Assembly: GCA_025350645.1 (NCBI GenBank) | Contig: JANXXM010000085.1 | Span: 1-52,916, forward strand | Source of the DNA: Ferruginibacter sp. | GTDB taxonomy: Bacteria; Bacteroidota; Bacteroidia; Chitinophagales; Chitinophagaceae | Length of the DNA: 52,916 nt | Direction: 5' to 3' | Shown: piece by piece, positions 23,759-32,209 of the stretch | Layout: the number at the start of each line of letters is the position of its first letter | How positions within the stretch are numbered: position 1 is the first letter of the stretch | Notes under the pieces: generated by a model | What the model was told of the DNA's origin: nothing | Databases searched by the model: none | What the model saw: the letters and a program-made list of their open reading frames with translations, nothing else | Translations under genes and position numbers: made by a program

Positions 23759-24409
23759 ATGCCATCCTCGCCTATAAAATTGTTGCACGTCACCATAATT
23801 GACATCCCGTTCCAAATGACAGACACGAAATCACTTTTTCAAAATGACGACTTAAGATGTGGTGGGTTTTACGAACTCTGTATTCAGGTTTGTCCAAGTG
23901 TATACACAAAACCAATTCAGCTTTATACTAATTATTTTTGGACACTTGAAAATATTGAAGGGCCTTTTGACAAGGAGTTCAATAAAATACAAATCCCAAA
24001 TGAATATTACGAATTGCAAGGACTATTGACGATTGACAATTTCGTCATTCCTTTTAAGACTTTTAATATAAGAGAGCTAGAACCAGTAGAAACAGGCGCA
24101 AATTGGTTTGACATAAGTTTTTATACTGCGACACTTGACCATGTTTTCGGACTTACAAACCAACATTGGAGTGAGAGTGATAGCTGCCCAATGATATTAA
24201 AAAACTTCCTGTTGGACACAATGCGTAAATTTCATTCAGTTCATCCGTTTCAACTTGCTTTCATAGACTTTGAAATTTCGGGCCAATACTATCTTAACAC
24301 CTTAAAAGGCGGCTTAAATAATTGGACAAATACCAAGTTCTTTGTTGAGAAAGAGAATTATACTGAAATTAAAAGCGAATACAAAAGCCTTGTAACAATT
24401 GTAGACTAA
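23759..24409 (+). CDS. hypothetical protein
   Basis: This is a 216-residue protein that I do not recognise. It has no signal peptide, membrane span or known catalytic motif, is rich in aromatic residues (YTNYFWTLENIEGPF, ANWFDISFYTATLDHVFGL), and is probably cytoplasmic. Its base use is slightly less AT-biased at third positions than the neighbouring murU gene, which hints at a different origin, but this is only an impression. It is convergent with the lipoprotein operon that ends 33 bp away. Confidence 0.65.
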   Translation: MPSSPIKLLHVTIIDIPFQMTDTKSLFQNDDLRCGGFYELCIQVCPSVYTKPIQLYTNYFWTLENIEGPFDKEFNKIQIPNEYYELQGLLTIDNFVIPFKTFNIRELEPVETGANWFDISFYTATLDHVFGLTNQHWSESDSCPMILKNFLLDTMRKFHSVHPFQLAFIDFEISGQYYLNTLKGGLNNWTNTKFFVEKENYTEIKSEYKSLVTIVD

Positions 24410-24441
24410 AATGGCAAACGCATTGTTGTATGAAGACCCGT

Positions 24442-25077
24442 CTAACGAACTCTTAAACAATAAATACCCTTTTGTGTCATAGCATCAGGAGTATAATTTA
24501 AAGCATATTGAAACAAATTTATATTTTTGTTGGTATTAGTAACAGTCATTGCAAAACCTGCATTAGTGCAATCTTGCCCACTAATTCCTTGACTGCCTAA
24601 ATCTGTAACACCGATTACAAAAAGCCCTTTTTGTACTAACTTTATAGCTATTTTAAATTGATAATTTACACCCTCCTGAAATCTCGAATTCAAACCTTTT
24701 TCGGGAGTATTTGTAATTATTGTGGTAGCACCTATTAATGGAATGATGTTAAATCTAGAATAAGAATCTGAGCCAACATGAGTTATAGTATCCATATAAC
24801 TAAATGTTATATTCCCTCCAATTCCTAATGAATTACTATAATCCACATTTTGAAGAGAAACATTATCATACAAATTTTTTGGTATAGTAGAATTGAAAAA
24901 AATTGTATCTCCCAAATTATATACTTCTTTTTGAGGAGAAAATTCGCTAGTTACTTCAAAACTATACCGTCCATTCCTACAAGGTTTAGAGCTATTTTTA
25001 TCTTTACCACAACTACTTGCTAAAGTAATTAGGGTTGCTGTAATCAGCAACACAATTTTTAAATTATTAATACCCAT
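24442..25077 (-). CDS. lipoprotein, paralogue 2
   Basis: This is a 211-residue protein with a lipobox (LLITATLITLASSC, Cys at residue 23) followed by GKDKNSSKPC. It is clearly paralogous to the gene immediately upstream (25113-25748): both share ITATL.T.ASSCGKDKNSSKPC, QKEVYN.GDTI, IGG and SGQDCTNAGF/GQDCTNAGF blocks. The rest is a beta-rich secreted domain with a late Cys pair. Function unknown. It is third in an operon after the frame-disrupted metallopeptidase lipoprotein and its twin. Confidence 0.8.
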   Translation of the reverse strand: MGINNLKIVLLITATLITLASSCGKDKNSSKPCRNGRYSFEVTSEFSPQKEVYNLGDTIFFNSTIPKNLYDNVSLQNVDYSNSLGIGGNITFSYMDTITHVGSDSYSRFNIIPLIGATTIITNTPEKGLNSRFQEGVNYQFKIAIKLVQKGLFVIGVTDLGSQGISGQDCTNAGFAMTVTNTNKNINLFQYALNYTPDAMTQKGIYCLRVR

Positions 25078-25112
25078 ATTGTTGAAATAATTGGTTTGTT
25101 GATATATTTCAA

Positions 25113-25748
25113 TTATCTAACCCTAAAGCAGTAGTTGGTTGCTATTCTTATATTATCAATAATAACACCAGGGATATTCGCATTAGACAAGATTGTAAAA
25201 TGTTTGTTAGGATTATTAACAAGCATAGAAAATCCTGCGTTGGTACAATCTTGCCCAATAATTCCTTGACAACCTAAATCTGAAACACCAATTACATAAT
25301 TACCTTTCTTGTTTGCAACTAGCTTAATTTCAAATTCAAAATTAGTGTTTGTTTCTTTGAAAGAAGTATTAAGAACATTTTGTTGGGCAATATTAAAGCT
25401 TCCCTTAGAATTCAAATAGCTAAAGCTGTCTCTTGCAAATTCAAATTTGTGATTTATTGAGTCGATTAATCCAATGCCAATATCTCCTCCTATTCCTAGG
25501 TTATTGGCATAATTGATGATTTTGTTTGAAACATTATCTAATAAGTTTTTTGGAAATGAAGATGACAACATAATTGTATCTCCCACATTATAAACTTCTT
25601 TCTGTGGAATGAATTGACTGGTTACAGAAAAATTGTAACGGCCTCCGCTGCAAGGTTTAGAGCTGTTTTTATCTTTCCCACAACTGCTTGCTATGGTAAA
25701 TAGGGTTGCTGTAATCAGCAACCCTATAGTTAAAAATTTAGTACCCAT
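25113..25748 (-). CDS. lipoprotein, paralogue 1
   Basis: This is a 211-residue lipoprotein (MGTKFLTIGLLITATLFTIASSC, lipid-carrying Cys at residue 23), a tandem duplicate of the downstream gene. Shared blocks include GRY.F.VTS.F.PQKEVYN and a C-terminal GCQGIIGQDCTNAGFSMLV. The ATG at 25746-25748 lies inside the last codons of the metallopeptidase gene (11-bp overlap), so translation is probably coupled. Function unknown; co-secretion with, or regulation of, the metallopeptidase is a guess from the operon. Confidence 0.8.
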   Translation of the reverse strand: MGTKFLTIGLLITATLFTIASSCGKDKNSSKPCSGGRYNFSVTSQFIPQKEVYNVGDTIMLSSSFPKNLLDNVSNKIINYANNLGIGGDIGIGLIDSINHKFEFARDSFSYLNSKGSFNIAQQNVLNTSFKETNTNFEFEIKLVANKKGNYVIGVSDLGCQGIIGQDCTNAGFSMLVNNPNKHFTILSNANIPGVIIDNIRIATNYCFRVR

Positions 25749-27741
25749 ATTGTAGAAATAATTGGTTTACTGCTGCTTGTTGGTTATTACCACTATTTAA
25801 TAATAGTCTATCTCTAAATGCAGGTATTGATTGAATATTCGGTTGTAATGCATTAAATACTTGATTTATAGTATATCCATTGACATTATCGTTAATATTT
25901 GGAAATGGAAAATCATTTCTAGCGTCAAACAAATCATAAGGTAACCCTTGCGGTATCCACCAATGTACATCTTGATTTCCATTTGGATTAAAGTTTTCTA
26001 ACGACCAAAGGTTAGCATTTAATCCTGATCCTGCATTATTAAAATATTGAATTCCTTGCATTCTAGATATAAAATTTGCAGCTACTGCACCGCCATTGCC
26101 ATAATGCCTTTCAGAGTATATTTTTTCGCAATGATTACCCCACATTTCACTTACAGCTATAATAGGAGCAGTTGTAGCATCATTACCTGTTCCGTAAGGA
26201 TGGAAGTTGACTTGATTGAGTTTTGATAATTCAGTAACTATTGCATTTCTTTCAGTTGTCCAATAACTACATCCTGCTTGTGTGAAGTGTTGTGCATGAC
26301 CTAGTTCATGATAAACTACAGATTTTAAATAAGAGGAAGTCATTAAACAATTATAGTCAGCAGATGCATAACCAATAATCATATCCATTTGATTTTTAAG
26401 TGTATTTGCAACTAGCGTAACTGCTGATCCAATAAAATTTGCTGTTGCAACATAATATAACACAAAAGCATTTGGTACACTATTATTATTACATTTATTC
26501 CACATTGGTGTTGCACCTGCATCTCTTTGAAAGCCCCAATTCGTTACCATTATTTTTAAATTGTCAGGAGGATTAGGTAATCCAAATTCAGCTGAGTACT
26601 CTCTAAATTCAATTACAGAATTATGTGTAGTAGTAGCAGCCCAATATGCTAATTCTTTATTGCTTGCACTTCCATCGGTAGGTTTTCCGAATACATATCT
26701 TAATGTGGATAGTTCACTTCCTTTAAAAACGCCTATTCGTTTTTTACATGGAAATAACATTTGCCATACTCTTATCCCTCTTACTTTACTAACTCTAGCA
26801 TTGCTATTTTTAGTTTTTACAATAACTTTTACTTTGTTTTTAAAATTTTTTGTTACGTTGAAGCGACCATTATCATCAGTATACCCTCTCCATATTTTAA
26901 ACCATCTTTTTGCTACCATTCTTGCCTGTCTTAGTGGCAAAGTCCTTGTAGGCTGATTGCAGACAGTTTGTTCCTCAACATAAATTCCTGGTGGTAATGG
27001 AGGTGGAGGGGGCGGTGGCGGCGGTGGTATTGGTACGCACCTTGTACCATCCCAATAATATCCCTCTGGGCAATTATTGGGAACACAAATCCAACCGCCT
27101 ACGTTATCATCAAATACAAGATGGTACCCTTCTTGGCAAGGTGGTCTGTTGTTAATTGGTATAATTAATGACTCGGCTACTTGGTCTAATCTTGTAATAA
27201 TTCTGTTTCCATTTACAATTGAAGTTCTGTATGTAGCACCTGCTGCAATGCTTTCTGCCATCGTTTCTAATAAAGTATCTGCAGTAGGAATATAAAGCGG
27301 ACTTATGATTTCGTACTGGATACCTGCTGGAGCCACAAAGCCTGCAGGTACTGATGAGTAAAGCCAAGGAATAGTTTCAGTTGGTATTGATGGGTCTTGA
27401 TAATAATCTCCATCTTGTGTTACTTCGTAATCCATTGGATAATCTTGTAATTCTAAATCTGTATTATCTTCTAAAGTAGAAAGCTGGTCGGTATTTGTAG
27501 GTTTAAAACGAACATATAAATTATTTGCAGTTATCGTAGTGCCGTTTCCATAAAGGGTATTGAATGCTTGTTTCATATTGGGTACCGTATATGGGTTTGC
27601 CAATTGATTTCCCAAAATAACTGGATCGTCACCATTGTCTAAAGGATCACCACCTACAAGGGAAGATGCACCTGTAAAAGAAGCTGAATTATTTGTGGTT
27701 TCTGAATTTTGAACACCTGGTAAATGTGCTTCTTTAAAAAA
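25738..27741 (-). CDS. HExxH metallopeptidase-like lipoprotein, main (second) reading frame
   Basis: The frame is open from 27741 to the stop at 25738 and includes a Cys-rich segment (GYHLVFDDNVGGWICVPNNC), a run of ten prolines, a possible carboxypeptidase-regulatory-like domain (GYTDDNGRFNVTKNFKNKV), and a zincin site VVYHELGHAQHF with a possible third ligand in SEMWGNHCEK about 50 residues on. There is no good start codon at its beginning. The signal peptide lies in the previous frame (27654-27872), and a -1 shift at the TTTTTTA heptamer (27735-27741) joins the two. It is either programmed frameshifting, a real mutation, or a homopolymer sequencing error. It heads the lipoprotein operon. 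Confidence 0.7.
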   Translation of the reverse strand, partial: FFKEAHLPGVQNSETTNNSASFTGASSLVGGDPLDNGDDPVILGNQLANPYTVPNMKQAFNTLYGNGTTITANNLYVRFKPTNTDQLSTLEDNTDLELQDYPMDYEVTQDGDYYQDPSIPTETIPWLYSSVPAGFVAPAGIQYEIISPLYIPTADTLLETMAESIAAGATYRTSIVNGNRIITRLDQVAESLIIPINNRPPCQEGYHLVFDDNVGGWICVPNNCPEGYYWDGTRCVPIPPPPPPPPPPLPPGIYVEEQTVCNQPTRTLPLRQARMVAKRWFKIWRGYTDDNGRFNVTKNFKNKVKVIVKTKNSNARVSKVRGIRVWQMLFPCKKRIGVFKGSELSTLRYVFGKPTDGSASNKELAYWAATTTHNSVIEFREYSAEFGLPNPPDNLKIMVTNWGFQRDAGATPMWNKCNNNSVPNAFVLYYVATANFIGSAVTLVANTLKNQMDMIIGYASADYNCLMTSSYLKSVVYHELGHAQHFTQAGCSYWTTERNAIVTELSKLNQVNFHPYGTGNDATTAPIIAVSEMWGNHCEKIYSERHYGNGGAVAANFISRMQGIQYFNNAGSGLNANLWSLENFNPNGNQDVHWWIPQGLPYDLFDARNDFPFPNINDNVNGYTINQVFNALQPNIQSIPAFRDRLLLNSGNNQQAAVNQLFLQYGY

Positions 27742-27872
27742 TTATCAGGGATAATTATTTTCCCATTTTCGCTAGTAATATTTGTAGTATTATCTACACT
27801 TAAATCCTTTTTACAGGCATTGAGCAAAAAAGAATAAAGAAATAATACTAATATAGTTTTAATAAGTCTCAT
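27654..27872 (-). CDS. N-terminal lipoprotein signal frame of the metallopeptidase gene
   Basis: The first frame begins with MRLIKTILVLFLYSFLLNAC, a clear lipoprotein signal with Cys at residue 20, followed by KKDLSVDNTTNITSENGKIIIPDNFL. After this point its composition becomes random (KKHIYQVFKIQKPQIIQLL) and it stops at 27654. The -1 frame continues sensibly as KEAHLPGVQNSETTNNSAS into the peptidase frame. The switch occurs at AAT TTT TTA AAG, which holds the T-TTT-TTA heptamer in the correct phase for -1 slippage. This is one gene in two frames, not two genes. Confidence 0.7.
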   Translation of the reverse strand: MRLIKTILVLFLYSFLLNACKKDLSVDNTTNITSENGKIIIPDNFLKKHIYQVFKIQKPQIIQLLLQVHLPL

Positions 27873-28233
27873 TTTTTATAATTTAAATTTAAGAAATATT
27901 TTTATATAAATTGCTCTAAAAGCTAAGGTGGGCTATGATTATATGTTTCCTTACGCATACAAGTTGGTTTTGTTTGAAACGAACAATTTCTTTTGTTTTA
28001 AATTATTTGAGAGTGTGTCTGGGTTTTCATACAACAAAAGGTTTTGTGCAATTGGGGCTCAACGTTGCAGCAATCATCGGCAGTGCATATCCAGGCTTTA
28101 GTTTCGGTGGACGTAATTCTGCCGGGCATTAGTTCTAAACTTCGGCTTTTAGTTATAAACTAGCTTCAGTCCCGGGCAGACAGTTGGTCAATTCCACAAC
28201 TGCACAAATCCTCAACGTTGCACGTAAAATCTC
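27873..28233. repeat. intergenic region with a repeat-bounded palindromic unit
   Basis: There is no gene here. The dodecamer CTCAACGTTGCA occurs at 28058-28069 and 28211-28222, and each copy is preceded by a related TGCA-A-T segment. Between them, TCTGCCGGG (28118-28126) pairs with CCCGGGCAGA (28171-28180), and an inner TAGTT...AACTA stem lies inside. The unit looks like a small non-coding repeat or mobile cassette, but I cannot name it. The remaining bases upstream of the lipoprotein gene (from 27873) are AT-rich and should contain its promoter. Confidence 0.45.
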
Positions 28234-30615
28234 CTAATTCCCTTCCACAGGCGCCCCATAAGCGGGCAACCTTTCTTCTCTTGGCTTGCCGCCAAAATTA
28301 TATTTTAAAGTTAAGCCCACCCTTCGGCTATCAGTATAACGGTAGCCACTTGCAGTAAAATTGGGCACATTTACAGTAAATCTATTTTTAATAGTATAAA
28401 ATAAATCGTTTACAGAAATAATGAGGTTCATTTTTTTATGGAGTAAACTTTTATTGGCTGTAATGTTAAGCCCGCCAAAAGGTTTTAAAATAAAAAAGTT
28501 TGATACAGCATTTACCCGCATAAACCCATTCATGCTAAGGTTTAATGTGGGCGTAGCTTTATAATTGTGGTTCATAAAAAAAGTAAAACTGCTCTTCTTA
28601 AACATAAAAGGAGCGCCGTTATATAGCCCGTTAAAATTTACATGATTAAATTGAGTACCCACATAAAAAAAGTATTTTTTACCCGGCGGTATCCCAGCAA
28701 CCAGCCGCATGTATAATTCTTTATTGCTGCCGAGGTTATCAACAGTTCTAAAAAGGGTATCGCCTTTGGAATAAGTAAGTGTGGTAAAAATGTTTTTAAC
28801 ATTATTAAGCCCTATAGAAAAAAACGGAAATTCATTTGCTGTTATATTAAATTCATAGTTGCTGGTAAATTGTGGCTGCAGTGCAGGGTTGCCCACATCA
28901 AAAGTATATTGATCTGCATACTTTGGGTAAGGGTTAAGCACCTCATAAAAAGGGCGGGTAATGCTCCTGCGAAAAATGGCATTGCCTATTAGTTTAAAGC
29001 CGAATAATTTTGCAATATCATGGCGCAGATACAGGTACGGAAACAAATCTGTTCTTTTTATTTTAAAAGTAGTATCTGTAGGAAACAACTGTTGACCATT
29101 TATATTAGTATACTCCAGCCGCACACCAGGTTTAATAGTAAACCCTTTTATTTTTTTTGATACCTGAAGATAGGCTGCACCAATATTTTCTCTGTACCTA
29201 AAATTATTTGACTGAAACTTTTCTACATATCTCCCCGTGCTGGTATCTGCAAAATATGAAGCATCATTTTTACTGATGCTAAAGTTTACTTTAATACCCG
29301 TTTCAATAGTATAACCTGGTTTTGTTTTTATGATCAGATCAGTTTTATAGCCCAGTATATTTTTATTATTTTTTGTTACGCCATCTCCTTTTAATATATT
29401 TTTTGAGGGTAGTAAATATATATTATTATACTGTTGGTTATTGGTGCTTATAAAATAGTTGTAGTCTAAAGCATTCGTCCACTCGCTGCCCAGCGAGTCT
29501 ATTTTATATTTTGTAGAAATGGTATTGGTAAAATTAAAAGCAGGATTATCGTTGTTTACAAAAGAAATATTTTTACCAGAGGTTTGCGTGGTTATCATTC
29601 TTATAATATCAATATCGTTTTCTACATTGCTGATAGTTTTGCCCAGCGTAACCCTTGCATCATAAGCCATGCTCCACTTATTATTTATCTGGTAGCCAAA
29701 GCCTGCACCAGTATAGCCACTTGTAGTCTTTATTTTTGTATAAGCATACTGCAAAAAATTTATGTTTCCAATTGGTCTGTCCGAAGTAAGGATATCAAAA
29801 TTAGACCGCTGAGTTATATTGGCAGATAAATAAGTACTTATTTTTTTTTCTGTTTTATTTATATTAAAACCAACCGTGTTGGTACCTAATTTACCCTGAT
29901 AATGAGTAAGCTCTAAACTGCCATTTACACCGGGTTTCACACCTTTTTTTAAAACAATATTTACAATGCCGCCACTGGCATCTGCATCAAACTTTGCAGA
30001 GGGGGTTCTTAAAATTTCTATTTTGGAAATACTGTTTGCCGGCAAATTTTTAAGTAGGGATGTTACATCTGCAGTACTTAATTTTATTTCTCTTCCATTT
30101 ATATAAACCAAAGCAGGCGTACTGCTGTTTAATAAAACATTTCCATCCTGGTCCAGTATTATACCAGGTGTTTTTTCCAGTACTTCCAATGCATTACTGC
30201 TGCTGTTTGCTAGCACTTCTGCATCTACAATGGTTTTATCATCTTCTTGTTTTATGAGCGGTTTTGTGGCAGATACTACTACTGTTTGTAAACTTTTTGG
30301 CTTTGTAGTAGCTATTATATTGATTAAAGTATCTTTTTTGCCAATGCGAAGGATAGAAATATTTTCATTTATTTCTACAGATGTTATTTTTAAAAAGTAA
30401 GTGGTATTTGCTGCAAGTGAAAAATAAACATTTGCATCTTTTAATGTTTTTGCAAGATACATAGACGAATCCGGCACACGCAAAACCTGTACAGAAGCAT
30501 TTGATACTGTAAGATTTTTTTCGTTTTTTACAGAAATCCTCACCGATACATTTTGTGCAAAACCAGCTACAGATAATAAAAGGGTTAAAAAAACGGATAC
30601 AATTTCTTTCTTCAC
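28234..30615 (-). CDS. TonB-dependent-receptor-like outer-membrane beta-barrel protein
   Basis: This is a 793-residue protein. A signal peptide (MKKEIVSVFLTLLLSVAGFAQ) is followed by a carboxypeptidase-regulatory-like domain (residues ~22-100). A plug-like domain begins VVVSATKPLIKQEDDKTIVDAEVLANSSS and includes ALEVLEKTPGIILD, YINGREIKL and IEILRTPSAKFDADASGGIV. The rest is a large beta barrel ending in Phe-rich strands (GLTLKYNFGGK). It belongs to the outer-membrane beta-barrel family 3 of Bacteroidota receptors. No SusD partner is adjacent, so the ligand is unknown. A terminator lies between it and the upstream adaptor gene, so it is probably transcribed separately. Confidence 0.88.
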   Translation of the reverse strand: MKKEIVSVFLTLLLSVAGFAQNVSVRISVKNEKNLTVSNASVQVLRVPDSSMYLAKTLKDANVYFSLAANTTYFLKITSVEINENISILRIGKKDTLINIIATTKPKSLQTVVVSATKPLIKQEDDKTIVDAEVLANSSSNALEVLEKTPGIILDQDGNVLLNSSTPALVYINGREIKLSTADVTSLLKNLPANSISKIEILRTPSAKFDADASGGIVNIVLKKGVKPGVNGSLELTHYQGKLGTNTVGFNINKTEKKISTYLSANITQRSNFDILTSDRPIGNINFLQYAYTKIKTTSGYTGAGFGYQINNKWSMAYDARVTLGKTISNVENDIDIIRMITTQTSGKNISFVNNDNPAFNFTNTISTKYKIDSLGSEWTNALDYNYFISTNNQQYNNIYLLPSKNILKGDGVTKNNKNILGYKTDLIIKTKPGYTIETGIKVNFSISKNDASYFADTSTGRYVEKFQSNNFRYRENIGAAYLQVSKKIKGFTIKPGVRLEYTNINGQQLFPTDTTFKIKRTDLFPYLYLRHDIAKLFGFKLIGNAIFRRSITRPFYEVLNPYPKYADQYTFDVGNPALQPQFTSNYEFNITANEFPFFSIGLNNVKNIFTTLTYSKGDTLFRTVDNLGSNKELYMRLVAGIPPGKKYFFYVGTQFNHVNFNGLYNGAPFMFKKSSFTFFMNHNYKATPTLNLSMNGFMRVNAVSNFFILKPFGGLNITANKSLLHKKMNLIISVNDLFYTIKNRFTVNVPNFTASGYRYTDSRRVGLTLKYNFGGKPREERLPAYGAPVEGN

Positions 30616-30631
30616 AAAATTATTTTAGTAA

Positions 30632-30660
30632 TAAAAGAAGGCACAATATTTTGTGCCTTC
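30632..30660 (-). terminator. rho-independent terminator after the MFP adaptor gene
   Basis: On the minus strand GAAGGCACAA and TTGTGCCTTC form a perfect 10-bp stem (30637-30660) with a 4-nt loop, followed by TTTTATT. It lies between the stop of the adaptor gene (30696) and the start of the beta-barrel receptor (30615). Confidence 0.85.
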
Positions 30661-30695
30661 GCTGCTTATATAAAATTAAGGTATTATGTTGTTAC

Positions 30696-32087
30696 TTAAT
30701 CCTTCTTGGTAAATAATTCTTTTTTATCAACCACTTTTACCTGTGTGCCTTTTTTTAATGTTTTACTTACCACATCATAGGGGCCGGTAATTACTTCTTC
30801 ATCAGCTTTAAGCCCGCTGGTTATTTCTATATAGTTTATATCCTGTATCCCAGGTTTCACAGGTACTTTCGTTACTTTATTATCTGCGCCTTTTACAAAA
30901 ACCACAATGTCCAGGTCGTCAATAGTTGTGGTAGTGGCTGCTGTATTATCGTCATCTGTTTTTTTCTTTATTGTTTTTGAGCTGTCATTTTTTTCTCTTG
31001 TAGTTACTGCATTTATAGGCACACTCACCACATTGCGCTGTGTTTTTGTTTGTATATCCGCATTGGCACTCATACCTGGCCTAAAGGGAAAACTGCCTTT
31101 GCCCAAAAGATCAGTATAACTTTCTTTAAGGAGTAAAATATACACTTTATATTGAGTAACATCGCTGGTAGTTGTGAGCCCACTCGTGGCAGCACCATTA
31201 TTGCTGCTGGCTATCTGTGTTACAATACCTTTAAATTTTCTGTCGCTGTATGCATCTACTGTTACCAGTGCACTATCGCCCAGCTTTACTTTTGGTACAT
31301 CATTTTCTCCTACATCTACCCGTATTTCTATTTTATCCATATCTGCAATACGCAGCATTTCTGTACCTACATTAAAACTATTCCCTGCCACTTTCTCTCC
31401 TTTTTTTACATTTAATAAACTTACTACTCCGTCCATAGGAGCTACTATAGATGTTCGACCAAGATCTGTATTTGCTTTTGCCAGATTTTCCCTGGCGCTT
31501 TGTACACCTGCTTTGGCGCTTTGTACACTTGCCTGCCCACTACGAATGCCCTGTACTGCTGCGTTAAAATTTGAACGGGCAGTTTTAAAATTTGCATCTG
31601 CTATATTAAACTCACTTGCGCTTATTACTTTATCATCAAATAATTTTTTCTGCATATTGTACGTTCGTTCTGCCTGCTCCTGCTGTGCCTTTAATGCATC
31701 CAGCGCAGCCTGGGAATTACTTACCTGTGCTTGCGATATGCCCACCTGTGCCTGGCTTTGTGCTACCCCGCTTGCGGCCTGGTTGCGTTGTATGTTGTAA
31801 ACATCTGCATATATGCGGGCCAGCAGTTGTCCTTTTTTTACGGTGTCGCCTTCGGCTACAGTAAGCTCAGTAATTTCTCCGCTTATATCCGGGCTAATTT
31901 TTACTTCTACCTGCGGATAAATTTTTCCGCTGGCATTTACCACTTCGGTAATATTTCTTTTCTGTGCTTTTTCTGCAGTTACTTTGGTACCTTCTTCTTT
32001 GCCAAAAGCGCCCGTTTTAGAAAGTATAGCCAGTACTATTATAAGGGCGCCAACTCCTATTAATATCCATTTTGTTGTTTTGCTCAT
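30696..32087 (-). CDS. efflux periplasmic adaptor (MFP/HlyD, MacA-like)
   Basis: This is a 463-residue protein with one N-terminal membrane anchor (residues 6-24). VNASGKIYPQVEVKISPDISGEITELTVAEGDTVKKGQLLARI is the first lipoyl half-motif (residues ~50-93). A long Ala/Gln/Ser-rich coiled-coil hairpin follows (~95-205), then TSIVAPMDGVVSLLNVKKGEKV, the second half-motif, beta-barrel and membrane-proximal domains. MFP adaptors bridge an inner-membrane pump (ABC MacB or RND) to TolC. The TolC-like gene is directly upstream on the same strand, but no pump gene follows, so the pump is encoded elsewhere. Confidence 0.9.
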   Translation of the reverse strand: MSKTTKWILIGVGALIIVLAILSKTGAFGKEEGTKVTAEKAQKRNITEVVNASGKIYPQVEVKISPDISGEITELTVAEGDTVKKGQLLARIYADVYNIQRNQAASGVAQSQAQVGISQAQVSNSQAALDALKAQQEQAERTYNMQKKLFDDKVISASEFNIADANFKTARSNFNAAVQGIRSGQASVQSAKAGVQSARENLAKANTDLGRTSIVAPMDGVVSLLNVKKGEKVAGNSFNVGTEMLRIADMDKIEIRVDVGENDVPKVKLGDSALVTVDAYSDRKFKGIVTQIASSNNGAATSGLTTTSDVTQYKVYILLLKESYTDLLGKGSFPFRPGMSANADIQTKTQRNVVSVPINAVTTREKNDSSKTIKKKTDDDNTAATTTTIDDLDIVVFVKGADNKVTKVPVKPGIQDINYIEITSGLKADEEVITGPYDVVSKTLKKGTQVKVVDKKELFTKKD

Positions 32088-32209
32088 GATTAGTATTGAG
32101 ATGTTAGTATTTAGTATTGAGATTTAAGACATAAAATTTACGGCATACGACGTAAAACAAAAGATAATTTATCATTCATTCTTCATTCATAAAAATGACC
32201 TAAACTACC

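Noticed and set aside
25738-27872. Two independent genes (a 72-residue lipoprotein and a cytosolic peptidase)
   Set aside because: The first frame loses protein-like composition exactly where the -1 frame becomes sensible, and the second frame has no good start, so they are one gene.
28058-28222. Integron attC-like site, because of the AAC/GTT core-like CTCAACGTTG boxes
   Set aside because: The second box does not fit GTTRRRY, there is no integrase gene, and no neighbouring cassettes share the site.
32090-32130. Two copies of TTAGTATTGAGAT between the adaptor and tolC-like genes
   Set aside because: It is a short AT-rich direct repeat in a 122-bp spacer, too simple to assign a function.
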